Shown piece after piece: positions 25,992 to 35,090 of a stretch of 43,389 nucleotides of DNA. The first letter of the stretch is position 1; each line of letters opens with the position of its first letter. Source of the DNA: Pseudomonas viridiflava. Its GTDB lineage: Bacteria > Pseudomonadota > Gammaproteobacteria > Pseudomonadales > Pseudomonadaceae. Under the pieces are notes generated by a model. It did no database searches. It saw only the letters and a program-made list of their open reading frames with translations, and was not told the origin of the DNA. Position numbers and translations under genes: made by a program. The stretch is taken from contig NZ_LKEH01000017.1 of the NCBI RefSeq assembly GCF_001642795.1, forward strand, positions 512,238-555,626. The letters run 5' to 3'.

Positions 25992-26618
25992 ATGAACTCA
26001 GTTTTTATCATCGACGACCACCCTGTTGTTCGACTGGCCGTGAGAATGCTGCTGGAGAACGAAAACTACGAGGTCGTCGGTGAAACCGATAATGGCGTTG
26101 ACGCCATGCAGATGGTCCGTGAATGCATGCCCGACCTGATCATTCTGGACATCAGCATTCCCAAGCTCGACGGCCTGGAGGTACTGGCCCGCTTCAATAC
26201 CATGGGCCTGCCCTCGAAAATTCTGGTCCTCACTTCACAGACCCCGAAACTGTTCGCAATACGCTGCATGCAATCCGGTGCTGCAGGCTACGTCTGCAAA
26301 CAGGAAGACCTCAGTGAATTGCTCAGTTCGGTGAAAGCGGTATTATCCGGCTACAATTACTTCCCCAGCCAGGCATTGACGCCTGCTGTTCGCGAAGATG
26401 GTCAACCGAGCGAAATCGAGTTGTTCAAGTTGGTCAATGATCGCGAACTGATGGTCTTGCAACTGTTTGCCCAGGGCCGCTCCAACAAGGAAATCGCCAA
26501 GGGCATGTTTCTCAGCAACAAGACTGTCAGCACCTACAAGACACGGCTGATGCAAAAACTGAAAACAAGAACCTTGGTAGAACTTATCGAGATGGCGAAA
26601 CGCAACGCGCTAGTGTGA
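25992..26618 (+). CDS. LuxR/NarL-type response regulator, BvgA/EvgA/RocA1-like
   Basis: This 208-residue protein has a receiver domain (FIIDDHPVVRLAVRMLLE, phospho-acceptor D53 in IILDISIPKLDG) and a LuxR-type HTH near the C-terminus (LSNKTVSTYKTRLMQKL). Length and wording follow Bordetella BvgA closely, including ETDNG, IPKLDGLEV, SGAAGYVCK and LFAQGRSNKEIA. It should bind DNA after phosphorylation by the sensor encoded next. The ATG at 25992 is preferred; an ATG at 25980 gives four more residues. It is followed by the kinase gene with an 8-bp gap. Targets are unknown; BvgA- and RocA1-type regulators commonly control adhesins and fimbriae. Confidence 0.92.
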   Translation: MNSVFIIDDHPVVRLAVRMLLENENYEVVGETDNGVDAMQMVRECMPDLIILDISIPKLDGLEVLARFNTMGLPSKILVLTSQTPKLFAIRCMQSGAAGYVCKQEDLSELLSSVKAVLSGYNYFPSQALTPAVREDGQPSEIELFKLVNDRELMVLQLFAQGRSNKEIAKGMFLSNKTVSTYKTRLMQKLKTRTLVELIEMAKRNALV

Positions 26619-26626
26619 GAGACCGG

Positions 26627-29600
26627 ATGTCCACGCGCTTCAAACAATTTCTGATACTGGCCACAAGCCTTTGCCTGAGCTGGGGTCTGCTCGCCCGCCT
26701 TGAGGCCGCCGACCACTACACCCTGCTCGGCCGCTCGAGCCCGGCGCACATGGATGTGAAGCTGGACAGCAAACAATGGCAGTGGGTCCGCAGCAAACGC
26801 GAGTTGATCCTCGGCACCTCTGCACCCGACTACCCGCCCTTCGACATCACCATTTCCGGCAACGACTACGAAGGTATAACCGCCGATTACGCCGGCATTA
26901 TTTCCCGAACGCTGGACCTGCCTGTCAGGGTTCAGCGTTTTGAAAGCCGCGACCACGCCATGAAGGCGCTTGTCAGCGGGCAAATCGATCTGCTGGGAAC
27001 CGCCAACGGGTTCGAAGCCAAGGAACGCGACATCATGCTGACCCACCCCTACTCGGTGGATCAGCCGGTACTGGTCACGCGCATTGGCGAAACCCGCCCG
27101 CTGACCGAGGGCCTCAAGGGTCTGCGTCTGAGCATGGTCTATCACTACCTGCCGCTGGACGAGGTCAAGGCGACCTATCCCGACGCGACCATCGACACCT
27201 ACCCGTCCTTTCAGAACGCGATCAACGCCGTGGCCTTCAACCAGGCCGACGTCTTTCTCGGCGATACCATTTCAACCCAATACATCATCAACAGGGGTTA
27301 CCTGAACAATGTGCAAATGGCCAACTTCGGCAAGCATGAAGCCAACGGATTCAGCTTCGCCATCAGCAACGACAACCCGCAACTACTGGACGTCATCAAC
27401 CAGACGCTCAAGGCCATTCCGGTCGATGAGCGCATCGATATTTCCAAGCGCTGGAGCGCCGGCAGCGATCTGCTGCTGACCGACCAGAAGCTGCAACTGA
27501 CCCAACGGGAGGAGCGCTGGATCGCCCAGCACCCGACCGTGCGGGTACTGGTCAACGAAGCCTACGCGCCTCTGACCTTCTTCGACGCCAACGGTACATT
27601 TCGCGGCATCACGGCCGAGCTGCTGGAACTGGTGCGCCTGCGCACCGGAATCAACTTCGAAGTCACCCGTTCGGCAAGCCTTGCCGACATGATCAACCAG
27701 GTCAGCCAGGGTCAGGCGGACATGATCGGTGCTCTGGACGCCAGCGACGAGCGTGAGGACCGGCTTAGCTTCAGCCGTCCTTACATCGACAATTCGTTCG
27801 TGCTGGTGACACGCAAGGAAGCCGGCTCGCCGTCCCACCTTGAAAACCTCGGCAAGAAACGCCTCGCGGTCACCCAGGGCAGCGCATTGCTGAGCTGGAT
27901 GCACCGCGAACATCCGGACATCGTGACAGTCGAGGTCGACAACCCTTTCCAGGCGCTGGACATGCTGGCAATCGGCAGAACCGAGGCTGCCGCGACGTCG
28001 CTGCTCAGCGCCAATTATTTTCTGTCCTCAGGCATATTCGGCGAGCGCCTGCAGATCACTGCCACCACCGGGGAAGACCCGGCACTGATCTCCATGGCCA
28101 CCTCACGCAACGCCACCGAACTGAGCTCGATTCTGGACAAGGCGCTGGCCAGCATCGCGCCCCAGGAGCTGGCTGTGATCAACAACCGATGGCGCTCCTA
28201 CGCACCCGCGGGTGCCAACTGGCACGACTACCAGCGCCTGATCTACAAGATCATTACCGGTGCCGGCCTGCTGCTGATCGGTCTGCTGGCATGGAATGCC
28301 TACATGCGGCGTCAGATCAAACAGCGTGAAGCTGCCGAGCGGGCGCTGGGCGACCAGTTCGAGTTCATGAGGGCATTGGTCGACGGCACACCCCACCCGA
28401 TCTATGTGCGTGACCGTGAAGGCCTGCTGCGCATGTGCAACGACAGCTACCTCACCTCGTTTTCAGCACAGCGCGAAGACATCATCGACAAGAGCGCCAC
28501 CGACGGAGTGCTGAGCAACGAATTCGAAGCACGTGAATATGCGGCCGATTATCAGCGGGTAATGGCCACCAATACCGCGCTGGTCCAGGATCGCACACTG
28601 CATATCGGTGAGCGAAGGCTGACCATCTACCACTGGATCCTGCCCTTCCGGGATTCGCTGGGTGAGGTACAGGGCATCATCGGCGGCTGGATCGATATCA
28701 GCGAGCGGCGTCAGCTCATCGAAGACCTGCAGACCGCCAAGGAACAGGCCGACGCAGCCAACCGGGCCAAGAGCACCTTTCTGGCCACCATGAGCCACGA
28801 AATCAGGACCCCGATGAATGCCGTGATCGGCATGCTCGAACTGGCACTCAAACGCGCCGATCAGGGTGAGCTGGATCGATCGGCCATCGAAGTCGCCTAC
28901 GGCTCGGCGAAGGAGCTGCTGGACCTGATCGGCGATATCCTCGACATCGCCCGCATCGAGTCCGGCCGGCTGACCCTCAACCCCGAGCGAGCCAACCTGC
29001 GTCAGCTGGTGGAGTCGGTGGTCAGGGTATTCGACGGGCTGGCCCGACAGAAAAACCTGACACTGGCGCTGGAACTGGACAGTCGCATCAACGCCGATGT
29101 ACTGGTGGATCCGCTGCGCTTCAAGCAGATCCTGTCCAATCTGGTCAGCAACGCCATCAAGTTCACGCAGACGGGACACGTCAGGATCAGCCTGCAAACG
29201 GGGAATCTGACCGATTCACAGCGCCTGCAACTGCACCTGACCGTGCAGGACAGCGGCATCGGCATCAGCCAGCCCGATCAGGAGCGCCTGTTCGAACCTT
29301 TCGCCCAGGTGGACAGCAACGGCCAGATGGCGCGTACCGGTGCGGGCCTTGGGCTGGTGATCTGTCGCAGCCTGTGCGAAATGATGGGCGGCACCCTGAC
29401 GCTGGAGAGCGAACCGGGGCAAGGCACGCAGATCAACATGCATCTGGTGCTCACTTCACTGGACCCGGCAGCCCATGTGCCGGTTAAACAGGACGCTGCA
29501 CCGACGCCCAACCACATCCTGCATATCCTGATTGTCGATGATCATCCGGCCAACCGGCTGCTGCTCTGTGAGCAGCTCGGGTTTCTGGGGCATCACTGCG

Positions 29601-30265
29601 AAGTCGCCGAAAACGGTGCGCTGGGGCTCGAGTGCTGGTTGCAGAATCGCTTTGATCTGGTGGTTGCGGACTGCAACATGCCGGTCATGAACGGTTACGA
29701 CCTGACGCGGGCCATCAGGGCCCAGGAGCAGTCTCGCGATAGCCAGCCCTGCACGGTCTGGGGATTCACGGCCAACGCCCAGCAGGAAGAAGTCCAGCGC
29801 TGCCGGGACGCGGGCATGGATGACTGCCTGTTCAAACCCATCAGCCTCAGCCTGCTCAGCGACAGGCTGGCCCTGCTTTCACCGCTGACGTGTTCGACAC
29901 CTGCGTTCAATCCGGGCAGCGTCAGCCGACTTACGGGTGATCGCCCTGAAATGGTCAAGCGCCTGCTGAGCGAATTGCTGCGCAGCAACCGGGAGGATCG
30001 CCAGTTGCTCGCCACCCATATGCTCGAAGGACACCCGGACGAGATTCGTGACATGGCCCACCGGATCAAGGGCGCCGCACGCATCATCAGCGCTTCACAC
30101 GTGGTGGACGCCTGCAATGCACTTGAACAGGCATGCGAGCCCGGGACGAGTAAAGCCCGGCTTCGCGCCTGTCATCAGGTGGTAGACAGCGCCATGCTGG
30201 AACTTGAAAGGGCATTGTCCGCGCAGCAGGAGAAACCCGGCACGACAGGAAAAGCAGACAGCTGA
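26627..30265 (+). CDS. BvgS/EvgS-like unorthodox hybrid sensor histidine kinase
   Basis: This 1212-residue protein has, in order, a signal peptide or anchor (about 1-28), two periplasmic Venus-flytrap domains of solute-binding type (about 45-270 and 285-525), one membrane helix (about 536-556), a PAS domain (about 575-690), a HisKA domain with H724 (MSHEIRTPMNAVIGM), a HATPase (NAIKFTQ, DSGIGI, GAGLGLVI), a receiver with D1015 (ADCNMPVMNGYDL), and an HPt domain with H1145 (MAHRIKGAARII). This is the full BvgS plan, so phosphate should flow H724-D1015-H1145 to D53 of the partner regulator. The ATG at 26627 after GAGAG is preferred to the GTG that overlaps the previous stop. The signal sensed is unknown. 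Confidence 0.95.
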   Translation: MSTRFKQFLILATSLCLSWGLLARLEAADHYTLLGRSSPAHMDVKLDSKQWQWVRSKRELILGTSAPDYPPFDITISGNDYEGITADYAGIISRTLDLPVRVQRFESRDHAMKALVSGQIDLLGTANGFEAKERDIMLTHPYSVDQPVLVTRIGETRPLTEGLKGLRLSMVYHYLPLDEVKATYPDATIDTYPSFQNAINAVAFNQADVFLGDTISTQYIINRGYLNNVQMANFGKHEANGFSFAISNDNPQLLDVINQTLKAIPVDERIDISKRWSAGSDLLLTDQKLQLTQREERWIAQHPTVRVLVNEAYAPLTFFDANGTFRGITAELLELVRLRTGINFEVTRSASLADMINQVSQGQADMIGALDASDEREDRLSFSRPYIDNSFVLVTRKEAGSPSHLENLGKKRLAVTQGSALLSWMHREHPDIVTVEVDNPFQALDMLAIGRTEAAATSLLSANYFLSSGIFGERLQITATTGEDPALISMATSRNATELSSILDKALASIAPQELAVINNRWRSYAPAGANWHDYQRLIYKIITGAGLLLIGLLAWNAYMRRQIKQREAAERALGDQFEFMRALVDGTPHPIYVRDREGLLRMCNDSYLTSFSAQREDIIDKSATDGVLSNEFEAREYAADYQRVMATNTALVQDRTLHIGERRLTIYHWILPFRDSLGEVQGIIGGWIDISERRQLIEDLQTAKEQADAANRAKSTFLATMSHEIRTPMNAVIGMLELALKRADQGELDRSAIEVAYGSAKELLDLIGDILDIARIESGRLTLNPERANLRQLVESVVRVFDGLARQKNLTLALELDSRINADVLVDPLRFKQILSNLVSNAIKFTQTGHVRISLQTGNLTDSQRLQLHLTVQDSGIGISQPDQERLFEPFAQVDSNGQMARTGAGLGLVICRSLCEMMGGTLTLESEPGQGTQINMHLVLTSLDPAAHVPVKQDAAPTPNHILHILIVDDHPANRLLLCEQLGFLGHHCEVAENGALGLECWLQNRFDLVVADCNMPVMNGYDLTRAIRAQEQSRDSQPCTVWGFTANAQQEEVQRCRDAGMDDCLFKPISLSLLSDRLALLSPLTCSTPAFNPGSVSRLTGDRPEMVKRLLSELLRSNREDRQLLATHMLEGHPDEIRDMAHRIKGAARIISASHVVDACNALEQACEPGTSKARLRACHQVVDSAMLELERALSAQQEKPGTTGKADS

Positions 30266-30336
30266 CGACAAGCAGAATGGACGGGAAAGCGCGACACAGA
30301 AAGGGGGATGAAGCGATTGAAGCGGGGGATGAAACA

Positions 30337-30362
30337 AGGAAGCAGGCCTGAGCCTGCTTCCT
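30337..30362. terminator. Bidirectional hairpin between the kinase gene and yggL
   Basis: An 11-bp perfect stem, 30337-30347 with 30352-30362, has loop CTGA. It lies between two convergent genes, just past the yggL stop. T-runs are short on both sides, so its strength is uncertain. Confidence 0.6.
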
Positions 30363-30368
30363 GATACA

Positions 30369-30713
30369 TCAGGCGACCGGGTTGATTTCGTTTTCCGGGT
30401 ACCAGACGTCGATCAGCGGGCTGACAGTCACTTCTGTCAGTTCGCTGCGGCCCTTGAGCCAGGCTTCAACGGCAGCGCGCTGCTCTTCGCTGACCGAGCC
30501 ACGCTTGCTCAGGCAAACCAGACCGAAGTCATCGCCGCCGACATAGCCAAGACCGTTGGCTTCCATTGCTTCTTTCAGGAAAGCGTCGAGGAAGGCGTCG
30601 ATTGCCTGGTCATCCAGCTCTTGCTTGAAGTCCAGGTTCAGCTCAAAACCCAGCTCCTGAAATTCATCAACGCAGAGTTTTTTGCGTAGACGGCGGGAAC
30701 GGTTCGTAGCCAT
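30369..30713 (-). CDS. YggL-family ribosome-associated protein
   Basis: This 114-residue acidic protein starts MATNRSRRLRKKLCVDEFQE and continues LGFELNLDF..., which is typical of the YggL (DUF469) family. E. coli YggL binds the 50S ribosomal subunit. The frame runs far upstream, but the ATG at 30713 gives the conserved basic N-terminus. The sequence after GYVGGDDFGLVCLS is conserved in the family. It is a single gene, convergent with the sensor kinase. Confidence 0.88.
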   Translation of the reverse strand: MATNRSRRLRKKLCVDEFQELGFELNLDFKQELDDQAIDAFLDAFLKEAMEANGLGYVGGDDFGLVCLSKRGSVSEEQRAAVEAWLKGRSELTEVTVSPLIDVWYPENEINPVA

Positions 30714-31071
30714 GGGACAATCCTCATCAGTAAATATCGGGCGGCACTTTACCAGTTCGGGCAGGTAAAAGCCCGACAAATGAAGGCTGGGAGCAATGTT
30801 CGATGCGTTGACTGACAGATGGGGCGTGCTGGAAAAAAAATAGCGGTTCAGGGTCACTGCCCCATCACATGCACCCCTGCTTGGGGCATAATGCCGCCGG
30901 TTGCAGGCGTGGACCTTCAGTATTACGAAAACCCTGCACATTCAAGCGTCAATCTTCACCTGTTCGCTATAGTTGTTCGCAGTTAGCCGCTGTTATTCAA
31001 ATATTCAGAATGACCGAGGGAATTCATCCATGCCCTCTTTTTTGTTTCCCCTCCTGCAGTAGGGTTTCTTC
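30714..31071. other. Intergenic region between yggL and dacB
   Basis: This 358-bp divergent region should carry promoters for yggL (minus) and dacB (plus). A GGGGCATAATGCC stretch at about 30883-30896 may include a -10 element. I see no gene or strong hairpin in it. Confidence 0.5.
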
Positions 31072-32541
31072 ATGATCAAGTCGTTTCGCCCTTTTCTGAT
31101 CGCTTCATTGCTCTTGCCACTGGCCCTCTCCGCAAACGCGGCCGTCATCAACACCACACTTTCTCCCAAGGTCCAACAGGCACTCAAGGCCAGCAAACTT
31201 GGCGATGACGCATTATCGCTTGTCATGTTGCCGCTCAACGGCCCCGGCACACCGACTGTATTCAATGCCGATGTATCGGTGAACCCGGCCTCGACCATGA
31301 AGCTGATCACAACCTATGCGGCACTCGAAATTCTCGGCCCTACCCACCAATGGAAAACCGAGTTCTTCACCGACGGCACCCTGAGTAATGGCTTGCTGCG
31401 CGGCAACCTGTACCTCAAGGGCGGCGGCGACCCCAAGCTGAACATGGAAAAGCTCTGGCTGCTGATGCGCGACCTGCGCGCCAATGGCGTCCAGCAGGTC
31501 ACCGGTGATCTGGTGCTGGACCGCAGCCACTTCGTGCAGCCGCAGTTGCCGGTTTTCAACGACGATGGCAACGACGACAACAAGCCCTTTCTGGTCAAGC
31601 CTGATTCGCTGATGGTCAACCTGAAGGCGTTGCGCTTTGTCACCCGCAACGATGATGGCCGCATCCTGGTCTCGGTAGAGCCGCCCATCGCGACCATCAG
31701 GATCGACAATCAGGTCAAGGCGGTCGCCTCGAAACAATGCACGGGCGATGTCCGCTACAACCCGGTAACCCAGCCCGATGGCAGCGTCAACGTGACGGTG
31801 ACCGGGCAACTGGGCAATGGCTGCAACTCCCAGACCTACCTGTCGCTGCTCGACCACCCGACCTACGCTGCCGGTGCCGTGCGCGCCATCTGGCAGGAAC
31901 TGGGCGGCACCATTCTGGGCAAGAACCGCGTCGACGTCGTGCCTTCCAGCGCCAAGCTGCTGGCCAAGGCGTTTTCCCCGGATCTGGTCGAAGTGATTCG
32001 CGACATCAACAAATACAGCAACAACACCATGGCCCAGCAATTGTTTCTCAGCCTTGGCGAGGAGTTTCGCAGTGACGCCGACGGCGACGACGCCAAGGCC
32101 GCACAACGGGTGATTCGCGGCTGGCTGGCCAAAAAAGGCATCACCGCACCGCATCTGGTGATGGAAAACGGTTCAGGCCTGTCGCGCGCCGAACGAGTCA
32201 GCGCCCGTGAAATGGCGGTGATCCTTCAGGCCGCCTGGCGCAGCCCGTATGCCGCCGAATTCATGAGCTCCATGCCACTTGCGGGCATGGATGGCACCAT
32301 GCGCAAACGCCTGAAACGCACGCCTCTGTTGGGCGAAGCACACATCAAGACCGGCACCCTCAATACCGTACGCGCCATTGCAGGTTTCAGCCGTGACAGC
32401 AATGGCAACACCTGGGCGGTCGTGGCAATCCTGAATGACCCGCGTCCGTTTGGTGCCTCGTCGGTACTCGACGAAGTACTGGTCGATCTTTACCGTCAGC
32501 CCAAGCTGAGCAATACCACGGTATCCATCCAGCAGCCCTGA
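31072..32541 (+). CDS. dacB: D-alanyl-D-alanine carboxypeptidase/endopeptidase (PBP4)
   Basis: DacB trims and opens peptidoglycan cross-links in the periplasm. The 489-residue protein has a signal peptide cut near SANAA (residue 24) and the penicillin-binding motifs in order: S-T-M-K (NPASTMKLI, active-site serine), S-N-N (NKYSNNTMAQ) and K-T-G (HIKTGTLNT). The inserted domain between the first two motifs is typical of class C PBP4. The ATG at 31072 follows AGGG. Its stop lies 38 bp before the end of the convergent cyclase gene. Confidence 0.95.
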   Translation: MIKSFRPFLIASLLLPLALSANAAVINTTLSPKVQQALKASKLGDDALSLVMLPLNGPGTPTVFNADVSVNPASTMKLITTYAALEILGPTHQWKTEFFTDGTLSNGLLRGNLYLKGGGDPKLNMEKLWLLMRDLRANGVQQVTGDLVLDRSHFVQPQLPVFNDDGNDDNKPFLVKPDSLMVNLKALRFVTRNDDGRILVSVEPPIATIRIDNQVKAVASKQCTGDVRYNPVTQPDGSVNVTVTGQLGNGCNSQTYLSLLDHPTYAAGAVRAIWQELGGTILGKNRVDVVPSSAKLLAKAFSPDLVEVIRDINKYSNNTMAQQLFLSLGEEFRSDADGDDAKAAQRVIRGWLAKKGITAPHLVMENGSGLSRAERVSAREMAVILQAAWRSPYAAEFMSSMPLAGMDGTMRKRLKRTPLLGEAHIKTGTLNTVRAIAGFSRDSNGNTWAVVAILNDPRPFGASSVLDEVLVDLYRQPKLSNTTVSIQQP

Positions 32542-32579
32542 TCCCGCGCCACACCACAGCGAGCAGGCCCTGAAACCGA

Positions 32580-34952
32580 TCAGGCCTGCTCCGGCTCCAC
32601 CTTGTCCCGCCCCGCCTGCTTGGCGGCATAAACCCCCGAGTCGGCGCGCAGCAGCATCGCGTCGACGCCCTCGCCTTCCCGCCAACTGGCGATTCCGAAA
32701 CTGGCCGTCACCCGGCCCACGCCTTCGATGCCCGCCCTGTTCAGCTCTTCGCGAAGGCCAAGCGCCAACTGATAAGCCTGGGCACCCTGAGTGCCGGGAC
32801 ACAGCACCATGAATTCCTCCCCCCCCAGCCGACAGAACACGTCATCCGTGCGCAGCCGATGCGTGATGCGTTGCGAGATGGCTTTGAGCACCTGATCCCC
32901 GACGCCGTGGCCGAACCGGTCGTTGATGCGCTTGAAGTGGTCGATGTCGAGCATGATGATCGACAGATGGCCGCCATGCCGGTCGATACGCTTGAGCTCG
33001 GCCTGCAGCCGATCCTGAAAGTAGCGACGGTTGAAAGCACCGGTCAGCACATCGGTGACCGACAGTTCACGCAGCTCCTGCTCGACCCGCTTCAGATCGG
33101 AGATGTCCGAAACGAACCCATGCCATAACACCGCACCGTCCTCGAGCTGTTCGGGTGTAGAAGCCGCGCGCAACCAGCGCAGCCCCTTGTTCGGTAATTG
33201 AACCCGGTACTCTTCACGCCACGGCGTCAGTTGCTGCGCACTGGGAATGATCGAGTTTCTGATTCGGGCCAGGTCCATGGGATGAATGCGTTGCAGCAGC
33301 ACCTCCGCATCGATCAGCACGTGCACCTCATCGAGCTCGAACAACTCGCACATGCCGACGCTGACATACCTGAACCGTGAGCTGCCATCAGCATCCAGCT
33401 GGTACTGATAGATCCCTCCCGGTACCTGCGAGCCGAGCTTTTCGAGCAATTGCCCCTGAGCCTCCAGCGCATCATGCACGCGCCGATGTTCGGTCATGTC
33501 GGTGCACACCGCCAGACAGCCGATCCACTGCCCCTGATCGTCGCGCACGGCCGTGACAAGCATGTTGACGACTAGCGTGCTGCCGTCGCGTCGCTGAAAG
33601 GTCAACTCGCGGGCCGGATGACTGCCTTCCTGAATGGCAGCGCCAAGCATGTCCTGCAACATGCGGACTTCGCTGACGTCACTGGGATCTGATGGCTCAG
33701 AGTGCTGGAAATCCTTGAGCCCGAACCGCCCCAGAACTTCCTCGTCGGAATAACCAAGCATGCGCTGCGCACCGACGTTGAACGTGTTGATCACACCATT
33801 GAGGTCGGTCGCAATAATTGCGACTTCGGTCGCCGCATTCAGAATGTTGCGCAACTGACCGTTGGCCACGTTCAATTGCTTCTCGCGCACCCGCAACTCT
33901 CGGGTGCGCTGCTCGACACGTGCAAGCGCACGCTGGCGCTGGCTGATGAGGCTGTAAAGCAAGGCACTGAGCATCAGACTCAACAGCCCGCCAAACCAAA
34001 GAACATTACTGGACGTTTCCCGATTATTTGACTGAAACAGCTCGGTGGGACGAACCTCGAGCAGATAATCGCGATCCCCCAGTCCCAGCAGTGTGCTTTG
34101 GTACAGCTCATTCGTGGCCGCTTTAGCTGGAGACAGATACACGGGATCAGGTTCGGGTTGCGCGTTCAGATCAGTGAGTGTGACCGCCAGGGTGTCGCGT
34201 TCTGTCGCCCCCACACTCATCAGTTGCGAGAGACCGATGACTGCCGTGAGCACACCTCTCAACTCGGGCGTTTCACCCGGCGCAGTGGCGCTTGAGAACA
34301 CGGGCGCCATCAACAACACGCCACGTGTGTTGGCAGGGTCCAGGCCCAACAGCTGTATCCGGGGCGTCGCCGTGATGCGGTCCAGCAGCCGCGCCTTGTC
34401 CAGGGCCAAATGACGGATCGGTTCAGAGTAGATATCGAAGCCCAAAGGCACCGGCAACGCACTGATCGAATTCAGATAGAGGACAGGAAAATATTCGTCG
34501 CGCACGCCGGCCACGCTCAGTTTGCCGTGCTCATCGAGTTGGCGGATCGCAAAATCCTTGAGCCCACCCTTGCGCACCTCCGCCTCGAATGCAGCCCGCC
34601 CGGCCCGGGTCACTCTCGGGTTCCAGCCATAAGCCTGGGTGCCGATCAGCAACGGACCTACGAAGCCTTCGTATTCTTCGCGGGTAATGTCATGGGAAAA
34701 AAGAAAGAAGCGGCGAACCGTATCCAGCCTGCTGACCTGACGGTCCAGACGTTCCTGAATGCGACTGAAACGCTCGCTGGCCAGAATATCGAAACGCTGG
34801 CGCAACTGATGTTGATAGGCATCGTGGTCAGCCAGCGCCAGCATGACCGTCAGCGCGGCACCGACCAAAAACGTCAGTATCGCCACCAGCCACGCTGAAA
34901 CCTGCTCACTGATGAAGCCCAGTACTCTGAGCCTGTACCGTTTCGCCGCCAT
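32580..34952 (-). CDS. Membrane diguanylate cyclase, CHASE-PAS-PAS-GGDEF
   Basis: This 790-residue protein makes cyclic di-GMP. An N-terminal helix (WLVAILTFLVGAALTVMLA) leads to a periplasmic CHASE domain (about 40-270). A second membrane helix near LWFGGLLSLMLSALLYSLIS, two PAS domains (about 370-490 and 500-620) and a GGDEF domain follow. The active site is GGEEF at about residue 710. R-T-D-D five residues upstream of it forms an intact inhibitory I-site, so product inhibition is expected. The ATG at 34952 is preferred over a GTG two codons earlier. With the EAL gene it makes two c-di-GMP genes near the phosphorelay, but no shared operon. Confidence 0.93.
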   Translation of the reverse strand: MAAKRYRLRVLGFISEQVSAWLVAILTFLVGAALTVMLALADHDAYQHQLRQRFDILASERFSRIQERLDRQVSRLDTVRRFFLFSHDITREEYEGFVGPLLIGTQAYGWNPRVTRAGRAAFEAEVRKGGLKDFAIRQLDEHGKLSVAGVRDEYFPVLYLNSISALPVPLGFDIYSEPIRHLALDKARLLDRITATPRIQLLGLDPANTRGVLLMAPVFSSATAPGETPELRGVLTAVIGLSQLMSVGATERDTLAVTLTDLNAQPEPDPVYLSPAKAATNELYQSTLLGLGDRDYLLEVRPTELFQSNNRETSSNVLWFGGLLSLMLSALLYSLISQRQRALARVEQRTRELRVREKQLNVANGQLRNILNAATEVAIIATDLNGVINTFNVGAQRMLGYSDEEVLGRFGLKDFQHSEPSDPSDVSEVRMLQDMLGAAIQEGSHPARELTFQRRDGSTLVVNMLVTAVRDDQGQWIGCLAVCTDMTEHRRVHDALEAQGQLLEKLGSQVPGGIYQYQLDADGSSRFRYVSVGMCELFELDEVHVLIDAEVLLQRIHPMDLARIRNSIIPSAQQLTPWREEYRVQLPNKGLRWLRAASTPEQLEDGAVLWHGFVSDISDLKRVEQELRELSVTDVLTGAFNRRYFQDRLQAELKRIDRHGGHLSIIMLDIDHFKRINDRFGHGVGDQVLKAISQRITHRLRTDDVFCRLGGEEFMVLCPGTQGAQAYQLALGLREELNRAGIEGVGRVTASFGIASWREGEGVDAMLLRADSGVYAAKQAGRDKVEPEQA

Positions 34953-35039
34953 AGACACAACTCATGACGCCAACAGGGTGTTGCGCCACGCTGGCTGTGC
35001 ATTGGTTATAGCTATTCGCCAGTAATTTGCCTAGTGGAT

Positions 35040-35080
35040 GATGAACGAACCTGCGCAAGTCGCGCACAGATTCGCTCATC
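35040..35080. repeat. Nested hairpin between rlmL and the cyclase gene
   Basis: GATGAACGAA (35040-35049) pairs with TTCGCTCATC (35071-35080) with one mismatch. Inside, TGCGC-AAGTC-GCGCA (35052-35066) is a second stem. No T-run follows. It may be a REP-like element or the 3' end of the rlmL mRNA. Confidence 0.5.
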
Positions 35081-35090
35081 AGCCCCGGCC

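Noticed and set aside
31213..32154. 313-codon frame opposite dacB
   Set aside because: It is antisense to a gene with all PBP motifs and has no family features.
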